A stretch of 64,000 bases of DNA, from the NCBI RefSeq assembly GCF_900009265.2, contig NZ_LR735029.1, positions 63,394 through 127,393 on the forward strand, in the 5' to 3' direction. A program made the translations under genes and the position numbers. Shown here piece after piece: positions 48,410 to 55,068 of this stretch (within the stretch, counting starts at the first letter, position 1; each line of letters begins with the position of its first letter). The notes beneath the pieces were generated by a model that was given only the letters and a program-made list of their open reading frames with translations, had not been told where the DNA came from and searched no databases. Source of the stretch: Planktothrix paucivesiculata PCC 9631. Its GTDB lineage: Bacteria > Cyanobacteriota > Cyanobacteriia > Cyanobacteriales > Microcoleaceae.

Positions 48410-48637
48410 ATGTTTATTCAAGATTTAAACCATTTAGAAGTCGTTACCGAAGCATCCAATATCGAAGGTGCTCGTCGTCGTGGCAGTGGATCGGCTTTTG
48501 CTGATGCTTATAGCAGTGCCTATGCCAGTGGTAGTAATTTTGCTGCAACTTATACCTCTACTTATACAGATGCATACGTGAGTCGTTGGGGTACTTCGGC
48601 TAGCTCTAATTCTTCTGCTTCTTCGACTGCTTTCTAA
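48410..48637 (+). CDS. Small precursor-like peptide 1, Ser/Ala/Tyr/Thr-rich (likely exporter cargo)
   Basis: 75 residues; AGGAAG precedes the ATG by ~8 bases. Leader-like start DLNHLEVVTEASNIEGA (5-21) ends at Gly-Ala, similar to double-glycine sites and to the HetP tail. The following part starts with ARRRGSGS and is built of Ser, Ala, Tyr and Thr with Tyr recurring every 4-6 residues (DAYSSAYASG, TYTSTYTDAYVS), ending in a Ser tract. No Cys, so no disulfide or lanthionine. The composition suggests a self-assembling or adhesive surface peptide rather than a classical bacteriocin. Own promoter with the palindrome. No maturation enzyme (cyclodehydratase, LanM, protease) is nearby apart from the C39 domain. 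Confidence 0.8.
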   Translation: MFIQDLNHLEVVTEASNIEGARRRGSGSAFADAYSSAYASGSNFAATYTSTYTDAYVSRWGTSASSNSSASSTAF

Positions 48638-48685
48638 TCAAATTACAAATTTAGTTTGGATGTATAGCTAGTTGCAATACCATCG

Positions 48686-48723
48686 CTGAAAGCTAGTTCA
48701 ATTTAATCGTTGACGGCTTTCAG
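48686..48723 (+). terminator. Hairpin between peptides 1 and 2
   Basis: CTGAAAGC (48686-48693) and GCTTTCAG (48716-48723) form an 8-bp stem; followed by TGCTTTGCTATTCTT, weakly T-rich. It could reduce readthrough from peptide 1 to peptide 2, allowing unequal expression from one promoter. Confidence 0.5.
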
Positions 48724-48750
48724 TGCTTTGCTATTCTTGTGGAGAAAATT

Positions 48751-49026
48751 ATGACTCAGATGACCATTAGTGATTTAAGTTTTTGTGAAAATACAGGTAC
48801 TAATGCACAGGCAATAAAAGGAAGTGTTTCTTCGCCTCGTGTTTCTACATCTGTCAGTAAAAATGTAAGTTCCCGTCACAATGCCTTCTTCAATATTGAG
48901 CAGTTAAATAGTGGCTACTTGATATCTGCTGGTTATGCTGTCGCTGTTGCTGCTGGAGTTGCTGCTGCGATTTCTGTTGGTGGAACTACATATACATCGG
49001 TCAATGTTTTTAGCCAAGTGGGTTAA
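48751..49026 (+). CDS. Small precursor-like peptide 2 with hydrophobic Gly/Ala/Val segment (likely exporter cargo)
   Basis: 91 residues from ATG at 48751; GGAG lies 7-10 bases upstream, and this is preferred over an in-frame GTG at 48739. Leader-like DLSFCENTGTNAQAIKGS (8-25) has the same D-to-G distance (16) as the HetP tail and ends Gly-Ser. After a Ser/Val/Arg segment comes a strongly hydrophobic stretch (YLISAGYAVAVAAGVAAAIS) rich in Gly and Ala, which may insert into membranes or stack as beta sheet. It resembles class II bacteriocin or cyanobacterial secreted peptides in layout only. Followed by a strong terminator. Confidence 0.78.
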   Translation: MTQMTISDLSFCENTGTNAQAIKGSVSSPRVSTSVSKNVSSRHNAFFNIEQLNSGYLISAGYAVAVAAGVAAAISVGGTTYTSVNVFSQVG

Positions 49027-49091
49027 CTTCTGGTGAAGTGGTTTTATCCCTCAAGATTCACTTTTTGATTAAGTAAAAATATTCAACACAG

Positions 49092-49128
49092 AAAAGTTCC
49101 TATTTTGTCGGAAATAGGGACTTTTTTA
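49092..49128. terminator. Rho-independent terminator, bidirectional
   Basis: AAAAGTTCCTATTT-tgtcgg-AAATAGGGACTTTT is a long stem with T runs outside. It ends peptide 2 on the plus strand and, before the IS701 insertion, would have ended peptide 3 on the minus strand. Confidence 0.85.
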
Positions 49129-49167
49129 TTTTAAAATTGTTAATCACAAATTAATTGGGATAGCTAG

Positions 49168-50537
49168 TGGGACTTAAACAAAAATTAAGACCAAACAAAG
49201 CCTAAACTAGCTTTATAGGCTGCAAATACATCCCTATTATCCTGGAGCCACTCCACAAATCGAAAAGAAATCGCTGTGCGAAAGGCTTCAAGGGCATCAA
49301 CAAATGTGTTTAAGGGTTTGTTCGCCCATCGACGTCTTAACCCTCCAGTTAAACTATGCCAGAGAATAAAAGTATAGGCACAAAATACCAAAATCCAATG
49401 TCTGATTAGACTTCTTTTATCTCGGACTTGATATTCTTTTAGCCCTAACCAGCCCTTTGCTTCCCTGTAAAAAACTTCTATCCAATTTCTTTGTGAATAG
49501 GTCGTTACTATCCACTCTCCTGTAGCTTTTGAAGCTTCAACATTAGTCATTAAATAATCAATATCACTGGCTTGGTCGAAAGTAGCAGCATTCATGACGA
49601 TGGCTATTACTTTCTTCCCTGCATACTTTGATAATTCAATTTCTTTTGTTGCTACCCACACAGTTTTGGGTTTTTCCAGTTGGAGTTGAATTTCACTAAA
49701 AGCTCCTTGGGGCAACGATTTAGCTAAATTATCTAATCGAGTTTCCTCGGTTTCATCTTCCCCTTTTTTGAGGATTACCTTTCGATTCTTGGCGACTCCC
49801 CCTATATATTTTAATCCTTTTTTCTCTAACTCTTGTAAAAAACTTGTGTTATTTCCATACCCGGCATCTGTTAGCACAATTCCCGGTCGATATCCTCTGT
49901 CTAAGCTCCTCTCTATTAATTCTAATGCTATTTCTGGTTTCTTTTTAAATTCGGGGTCGGCTTTTCCTAAGGGTAATGACTCGGCTTTTTGATATAATTC
50001 TATATCTAATGGTAAGCTTTTTTTGCCATCGTATAGATGGCTCGTTACTGCTACAATTCCATTGTCGGTTTTTCCGATTTCTCCGATGTATTGTCGTCCG
50101 ACTCCATCGGTAAAATTTCCGCTTTTTCGATGTCCTGAATCATCAATAATTAGAGCAAATCCCCGACTAATCTGGGTTTGCTTACACTGATTCATCACCT
50201 CCAGCCGACGCTGATTTAGTTTCATTGCTGACCAAGGAGCTTCGGTTAAAAAGTGGTGTAATCGGTGGTAAGTTACTCCTACGGCGTTATTCGCCATTTG
50301 CGACAGGTTTTTTCGCTCACTTTCTCCCAATAATCCCCCTAAATAGTTCCTAAATTCCCGTTTTTGCGCTTGATGGCTGAAAATATCGTCAAATCGACCA
50401 CACCATCTATCGAAGCAAGGGGGCATTGCTGCCGGGGTTGTCTCTTTCATTCGTTATTCTTGAATATTCTTGAATGTTATGTGCTTGCTATATAATCATT
50501 ATCACCTATTTAGCTCCTTATTTTTGTTTAAGTCCCA
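49168..50537. mobile_element. IS701-family insertion sequence, intact, 1370 bp
   Basis: Terminal inverted repeats begin TGGGACTTAAACAAAAAT at both ends. Flanked by a 4-bp duplication CTAG (49164-49167 and 50538-50541), which fits the YTAR target of IS701 elements. One full-length transposase on the minus strand. It sits in the last codons of the Ser-rich peptide 3 gene. A solo end of the same element is at 3914-3944. Confidence 0.93.
49185..50450 (-). CDS. IS701-family transposase
   Basis: 421 residues, one frame. DDE catalytic residues: Asp in FALIIDDSGHRKSG, Asp in GIVLTDAGYGN and Glu in WIEVFYREAKGWLGLKEYQV. N-terminal region with RWCGRFDDIFSHQAQKREF and TYHRLHHFLTEAPW matches the family. 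It inserts its element with 4-bp duplications. No frameshift or internal stop, so probably active. Confidence 0.95.
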   Translation of the reverse strand: MKETTPAAMPPCFDRWCGRFDDIFSHQAQKREFRNYLGGLLGESERKNLSQMANNAVGVTYHRLHHFLTEAPWSAMKLNQRRLEVMNQCKQTQISRGFALIIDDSGHRKSGNFTDGVGRQYIGEIGKTDNGIVAVTSHLYDGKKSLPLDIELYQKAESLPLGKADPEFKKKPEIALELIERSLDRGYRPGIVLTDAGYGNNTSFLQELEKKGLKYIGGVAKNRKVILKKGEDETEETRLDNLAKSLPQGAFSEIQLQLEKPKTVWVATKEIELSKYAGKKVIAIVMNAATFDQASDIDYLMTNVEASKATGEWIVTTYSQRNWIEVFYREAKGWLGLKEYQVRDKRSLIRHWILVFCAYTFILWHSLTGGLRRRWANKPLNTFVDALEAFRTAISFRFVEWLQDNRDVFAAYKASLGFVWS

Positions 50538-50731
50538 CTAGAGGTTGAAGAAGAACTAGAACTCGATTTAGCCTCACTTCTGTAACCATGAACAGATGAA
50601 ATATTGACAAAAATACTTTGACTAATTTTATTTTCTTGATCATCTGATGTTGAAACTACGCTTTTAGCCTCTGCAATAACTTTACCATCGGGTGAGACTA
50701 TCCGTTTAAATACGACTTTATAGTTAGACAT
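50528..50731 (-). CDS. Small Ser-rich protein (peptide 3), last residues replaced by IS701
   Basis: 67 residues as it stands. Begins MSNYKVVFKRIVSPDGKVIA, continues EAKSVVSTSDDQENKISQSI and ends in a Ser tract. The stop TAA comes from the IS end (TGG GAC TTA AAC read as ...AGT GGG ACT TAA). Removing the IS and one CTAG restores ...TCT AGC TAT CCC AAT TAA, i.e. an end of SSYPN, so only the last residues changed. No double-glycine leader; small phosphoprotein-like composition. Divergent from the gene at 50919, with operator site 4 between them, so likely part of the same regulon. Part of its composition resembles the N-terminus of the 50919 product. Confidence 0.72.
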   Translation of the reverse strand: MSNYKVVFKRIVSPDGKVIAEAKSVVSTSDDQENKISQSIFVNISSVHGYRSEAKSSSSSSSTSSGT

Positions 50732-50782
50732 GATTTTAATACCAACTTATTAGAATGAAGCATAAAATAATTCATTAAGCTA

Positions 50783-50803
50783 ATGTTGCCATTTTGGCAA
50801 CAT
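50783..50803. promoter_or_regulatory. Palindromic operator candidate, site 4 (divergent genes)
   Basis: 21-bp perfect palindrome ATGTTGCCA-TTT-TGGCAACAT, the strongest copy. It lies between divergent peptide 3 (start 50731) and the gene at 50919, so it could control both. TAAACT at 50822 (29 bases from centre; 4 of 6) is a possible -10 on the plus strand. Confidence 0.7.
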
Positions 50804-50918
50804 TTATCAAAATAATTTAGTTAAACTTTAATTTTATAGCTTGTCTTGAAAAAGTTATTAAAGTTACCGACTTTGACAATGATCTTGCTACTACATTACT
50901 TAATTTTCCGTAACAGCA

Positions 50919-51596
50919 ATGAACAACATTACCAACAATTCCAACGATATTCTCGTCATCCTAGATGAGCTTATAAATACAGTATCTCCGACTACCACAA
51001 TTAACTCCCCCGATGCCAATTTTCAGGAGAGTAGTTCCAGTTCTAGTTCCACTGCTATTGTCAATGACATGGGTGCGGGAGGAGCCAGTCAAGCTACAAC
51101 AATTTCCCCAACCGGAGAAGTCCAAAACAGTAGTGAGTCTGTGTTTATTCCTGGTGCTACTTCTAGTCAAGCGACAGCAACAGCTATTAGTGGTACGGAT
51201 ATATTACCAACGACGGAGGCAACAGTAATCATAGAACCGGAAAATCACAACCCACCACCACCGACTCCTATGATTAATGCGGATGTATTTATCTTAAACA
51301 CAAATCCCAATTTCCCCAACACCGACCCCAATTTAGCAGATATAATTACCAACTTTAATGCTGCTGAAGGTGATAAGATTGGATTGTCAGAAAACTTAAT
51401 CGGACAACCGTTAATATTAGAAACCTTTGATTCTAATGCTGATGGAAGTCTTGATGCTACTGTAATTAAACTTGCTAGTAATAGTCAATCTGAAGTTCTT
51501 GGAGTTGTCTTAGGTACAGTTTCTGCACATGGACAAACGACATTAACGCCAACCGATTTCACCATAATTTCTAACAACCTGCTAATATTAAGCTAA
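50919..51596 (+). CDS. Ser/Thr-rich protein with type I secretion-like C-terminus
   Basis: 225 residues. N-terminal helix (NDILVILDELINTVSP), a long Ser/Thr/Ala-rich region with a Ser tract and ISPTGEVQNSSESV, a Pro-rich hinge (NHNPPPPTPM), and a C-terminal ~105-residue domain: DVFILNTNPN ... LADIITNFNAAEGDKIGLSE ... FDSNADGSLDATVI ... LGVVLGTVSAHGQTTLTPTDF. This last part is the layout (I-x-DF-x-x-x-x-GD-x-I-x-L) seen at the end of RTX/peptidase-type substrates of type I secretion. It may be exported by the HetC-like/HlyD machine or another HlyB system. No GGXGXDXXX repeats. Starts an operon with the isomerase 21 bases downstream. Confidence 0.75.
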   Translation: MNNITNNSNDILVILDELINTVSPTTTINSPDANFQESSSSSSSTAIVNDMGAGGASQATTISPTGEVQNSSESVFIPGATSSQATATAISGTDILPTTEATVIIEPENHNPPPPTPMINADVFILNTNPNFPNTDPNLADIITNFNAAEGDKIGLSENLIGQPLILETFDSNADGSLDATVIKLASNSQSEVLGVVLGTVSAHGQTTLTPTDFTIISNNLLILS

Positions 51597-51617
51597 GAAA
51601 GCTGGGGTTGAATAAAA

Positions 51618-52358
51618 ATGATCATGGCGCAACTTTCCAAGGGTTCACTTGATGATGAGGAAATTATTGGCTTCCTGAAACAAAACCTGGAATTCAAGGA
51701 AGTCTATCAGAAAATTTTGTCTCAAAAAGTTATCAATCAAGTTGCTGAGGAAAGAGGTATTATTGTAACCGATGAGGAAATTCAAAACCAAGCTAACCAA
51801 CAACGTTATGAAAAACGCTTAGAAAAAGCGGCGGATACTTTAGCTTGGTTAGCTGACCAAATGATCACTTCCGATGACTGGGAAGCGGGAATTCGAGAAC
51901 GTCTTTTAGCCGAAAAATTAGCAGAATCTTTATTTGCTAAAGATGTCGAAAAATACTTTGTTCAAAATCGCTTGAGTTTTGAGCAAGTTTCATTATATCA
52001 AATTATTGTTCCCTACGAGCGCTTGGCTAGGGAATTATTTTATCAAATAGAAGAAGAAGAAATCAGTTTTTATCACGCCGCCCATTTATATGATATTGAC
52101 CCCCGACGTCGTGAACAATGCGGCTATGAAGGTAAACTTTATCGTTGGGGATTAAAAGCGGATTTTGCAGCAATTGTATTTGGTTCAAACCCAGGAGAAA
52201 TATTAAGTCCTGTCAAAACTGACCAAGGTTATCATCTAATCTTAGTTGAGGAGTTTATTCAAGCTGAATTGACCCCTCAACGTTATCAAGAGATTCTTCA
52301 GAAACTATTTAAAGACTGGTTAGCTAGTGAATTAAATTATCGGCTATATAACACTTAA
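51618..52358 (+). CDS. PpiC/SurA-like peptidyl-prolyl isomerase (parvulin)
   Basis: 246 residues (a second ATG at 51624). N-terminal SurA-like helical part (QLSKGSLDDEEIIGFLKQNL, VINQVAEERGIIVTDEEIQ) and a C-terminal parvulin fold (~130-225; SFYHAAHLYDIDPRR, GEILSPVKTDQGYHLILVEEF). No signal peptide is seen, so it acts in the cytoplasm or travels by the exporter. Such isomerases are recurrent companions of cyanobacterial peptide-exporting HlyB/HlyD loci, where they may keep cargo unfolded or assist its maturation. Directly downstream of the Ser-rich protein, same operon. The active-site GGxLG-type motif is replaced by CGYEGKLYRWG. Confidence 0.85.
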   Translation: MIMAQLSKGSLDDEEIIGFLKQNLEFKEVYQKILSQKVINQVAEERGIIVTDEEIQNQANQQRYEKRLEKAADTLAWLADQMITSDDWEAGIRERLLAEKLAESLFAKDVEKYFVQNRLSFEQVSLYQIIVPYERLARELFYQIEEEEISFYHAAHLYDIDPRRREQCGYEGKLYRWGLKADFAAIVFGSNPGEILSPVKTDQGYHLILVEEFIQAELTPQRYQEILQKLFKDWLASELNYRLYNT

Positions 52359-52420
52359 AACTTTAATTTAAGTTATTACAACCCAATAAAATGCACCCTG
52401 AAACTGATTACTTGACAGAA

Positions 52421-53248
52421 TTAATCAGATAAACTGGATCTTTTTTTCAAGCCTAATGCTGCTCCTAATGCACCGACAATTAATAACCAGACGGAGGTTG
52501 ATGGTTCAGGTGCTTGGACAATTGTGGCACTCTTTTGATAGGTAATTAACGTTAGGTTTTGACCTTTAGTAAAGTGACGAGAATATAATCCCGATAACAA
52601 AATATTGACAGATGCTTGATTTTCTTCAACGTTTGTTATTGCTGAGGGCGATAATTGAAAACCCGGACTTTTTTGGATGAATAAATCATAGTCGTTAGCA
52701 GAATTTAACGAGCTATTTAGACTAAAGAAATCTAACAAATTATTGGTAGAATCTTCAAACAAATAGAAAGCGATATAATTCGCGGCTTGAGTCGATTCTT
52801 GTTGCTGTGTTTTTTGGGTTTCTAAATTTAAAATCGAGATAAAATCAAAAGAAAATTCTTGATTTTCAGCAATCTCAAATTGATAACCAATAGCTGCTGC
52901 TTGACTTTGAGCTAAACCCAAATATTCTTTACCTTCTCCTAGAGTTATCGCCTGGGAACCATTGTTAGCCAAGGGAAAACAATAGTCAGGTTCCAAACAG
53001 AAATTAACATTAAAATAGGCACTAGCATTTGCTTCAGCCAGTACAGTTCCTTTCCAAGCTAATGCTAGGGTTTGAGTATCTGTAAACGTGGAAATGCTGG
53101 TAGGAACTTGACTAAAATTATAAATCAAGGTTTCAGTTTCAGCCTTAGCGAATGTACCCGCAAGACCAGGAGAAACACTACTTAATAAAGCAATAACTGG
53201 AGTAGCAATGATGAATAATTTCATACTTGCTTTGGGTGCAGTATTCAT
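52421..53248 (-). CDS. PEP-CTERM-anchored exported protein
   Basis: 275 residues. Signal peptide ~1-31 (LFIIATPVIALLSSVSPGLA). A ~215-residue beta-rich body (YNFSQVPTSISTFTDTQTLA, one Cys pair around FCLEPDYCFP). Sorting signal at the end: APEPSTSVW, then LLIVGALGAALGL and KKRSS. PEP-CTERM proteins are handled by exosortase and end up on the envelope or in the matrix. It converges with the isomerase gene; no exosortase is in the window. Confidence 0.9.
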   Translation of the reverse strand: MNTAPKASMKLFIIATPVIALLSSVSPGLAGTFAKAETETLIYNFSQVPTSISTFTDTQTLALAWKGTVLAEANASAYFNVNFCLEPDYCFPLANNGSQAITLGEGKEYLGLAQSQAAAIGYQFEIAENQEFSFDFISILNLETQKTQQQESTQAANYIAFYLFEDSTNNLLDFFSLNSSLNSANDYDLFIQKSPGFQLSPSAITNVEENQASVNILLSGLYSRHFTKGQNLTLITYQKSATIVQAPEPSTSVWLLIVGALGAALGLKKRSSLSD

Positions 53249-53493
53249 GTCAAATCCTTTTATTGAATTTTAAATCAAAACTGATCACGGTATCAATACC
53301 GATAACCTATAGATGTAATGTAGTCTGTGGAGTAGGGAAATTAACAGGGGTTAGTTTAAAGATTTTAGTTTTTTTTGTAAAGATCTGATAAAATGTTTTG
53401 GTTTAAATAGTAGTGCTAATTTTATCTGTAATTGAGTCAACAGCTATTCCGTTCAAGCTATAACAGAAACGATAAACACCCCAAGTTTCCATT

Positions 53494-55053
53494 ATGAACC
53501 CACCTATCCGCCCCATACAAATTGAAGAACCCGAGGGTCAAGTACCCCTAAACTCTCCTTTATATATTGAACGTCCTCCGATTGAAACCGACTGTTATCA
53601 GGCTTTAATACGACCTACAGCCTTAATTCGGATTAAAGCACCTCGACAAATGGGAAAAAGCTCCCTCATGCACCGAATTCTCCACTATGGAACTCAACAA
53701 GGATATCACACAGCTTGTTTGAACTTTCAGTTAGCAGACTATGAATTTTTTAGTAATTTGGATCAATTTTTACAATGGTTTTGTGCCAGTATTGCCGAAG
53801 AATTAGGCTTTGATGACCAACTCGAAGAATATTGGAAAGGGGTAATTGGCAGTAAAAATAAATGTACCAAATATTTACAACGATATTTACTGGCTCAACT
53901 CAATTCTCCGTTAGTTTTAGGATTAGATGAAGTCGATTTAATCTTTCAACACCCTGAAATTGCCGTTGATTTTTTTGGACTATTAAGAGCTTGGCATGAA
54001 CGCAGCAAAAATGAACCGACTTGGCAGAATATTCGCTTAGTTATTTCCCATTCTAAAGAAGTTTATATTCCCCTGAATATTAATCAATCTCCCTTTAATG
54101 TGGGATTACCCGTGGAACTTCCCGAACTCACCCCGGAACAAATTCAAGATTTAATTAACCGTCATGGATTGGAATTTTCCGAGGCTCAATTCACCGCTTT
54201 ATTAGATATGATTGGCGGACATCCCTATTTAGTCAGAGTGGCACTCTATCAAATCGCTAAAGATAAAATTACCTTAGAAGAATTTCTCCAAACTGCCCCC
54301 ACAGAAGCCGGATGTTACTATGATCATTTACGGCGTCATTTATCCAATTTAGAAAAGAATGAAGAATTAAATCATATTTTAAGACAAGTAATTAATAGTG
54401 ATTATCCCGTTTCTATTCCTTCGGCTGAAGCCTTTAAACTGAGGAGTATGGGATTAGTTAAATTTCAAGGAAATGACGTTTCACCGTTATGTAATCTCTA
54501 TCGCATTTATTTTAAAGAAAAATTAGGACAATCCTCAAAAACTCCCCTTCAAGAAACGACATTAGCCGCGATTATGTTCACAGATGTTGTGGATTCAACA
54601 CCCCAGATGGAACGCAATCAAAAACAGATGTTAGAGTGTTTAAAACGGGATTTTACTCGGATGCGAGACTTAATTCGTCAACACAACGGACAAGAACTTA
54701 AAAGTATGGGGGATGGATTATTACTCTATTTTAGTTCTGCGGTAGAAGCGGTGCGTTGTGGGCTAGAAATTCAACGAGCTTTAGCCGCCGCCGAAATTAG
54801 TCCAGAAACCCGTTTAAAACATCGGATTGGGATTCATGTTGGGGATGTATTTTTAAGCGGTGGAGATGTGTTAGGAACAGGAGTTAATATTGCTTCCAGG
54901 TTACAATCTCAAGCCATGCCAGGAGAACTTTGTATTTCTCAAACGGTCTATGATGTGGTTAAAAATCATTTATCCTTGCAAATCACTTATTTAGGAGAAC
55001 GTAAACTTAAAGGTATTGAATCTCCGATGCCTTTATATCGAGTTATCCCTTAA
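53494..55053 (+). CDS. AAA-like ATPase fused to a class III nucleotidyl cyclase
   Basis: 519 residues. N-terminal AAA_35-type domain (~1-340) with P-loop [10 protein letters not shown] (GKSS at 54-57) and Walker B LVLGLDEVDLIF. C-terminal cyclase (~350-519) with metal Asp in AAIMFTDVVDST, KSMGDGLLLYF (purine-binding Lys and second metal Asp), and VNIASRLQ (transition-state Asn/Arg). Most likely makes cAMP. Opens a same-strand pair with the next AAA-like gene (16 bases apart). The exporter of the island has a cyclic-nucleotide-binding domain, so a link is possible but not shown. Confidence 0.9.
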   Translation: MNPPIRPIQIEEPEGQVPLNSPLYIERPPIETDCYQALIRPTALIRIKAPRQMGKSSLMHRILHYGTQQGYHTACLNFQLADYEFFSNLDQFLQWFCASIAEELGFDDQLEEYWKGVIGSKNKCTKYLQRYLLAQLNSPLVLGLDEVDLIFQHPEIAVDFFGLLRAWHERSKNEPTWQNIRLVISHSKEVYIPLNINQSPFNVGLPVELPELTPEQIQDLINRHGLEFSEAQFTALLDMIGGHPYLVRVALYQIAKDKITLEEFLQTAPTEAGCYYDHLRRHLSNLEKNEELNHILRQVINSDYPVSIPSAEAFKLRSMGLVKFQGNDVSPLCNLYRIYFKEKLGQSSKTPLQETTLAAIMFTDVVDSTPQMERNQKQMLECLKRDFTRMRDLIRQHNGQELKSMGDGLLLYFSSAVEAVRCGLEIQRALAAAEISPETRLKHRIGIHVGDVFLSGGDVLGTGVNIASRLQSQAMPGELCISQTVYDVVKNHLSLQITYLGERKLKGIESPMPLYRVIP

Positions 55054-55068
55054 TTTTAACCCAAAATC

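Noticed and set aside
48410..49026. Peptides 1 and 2 as lanthipeptide, cyanobactin or nitrile-hydratase-leader RiPPs
   Set aside because: No LanM, PatD/PatG, Nif11 or nitrile-hydratase-like leader and no Cys-rich core; only a C39 exporter is present.
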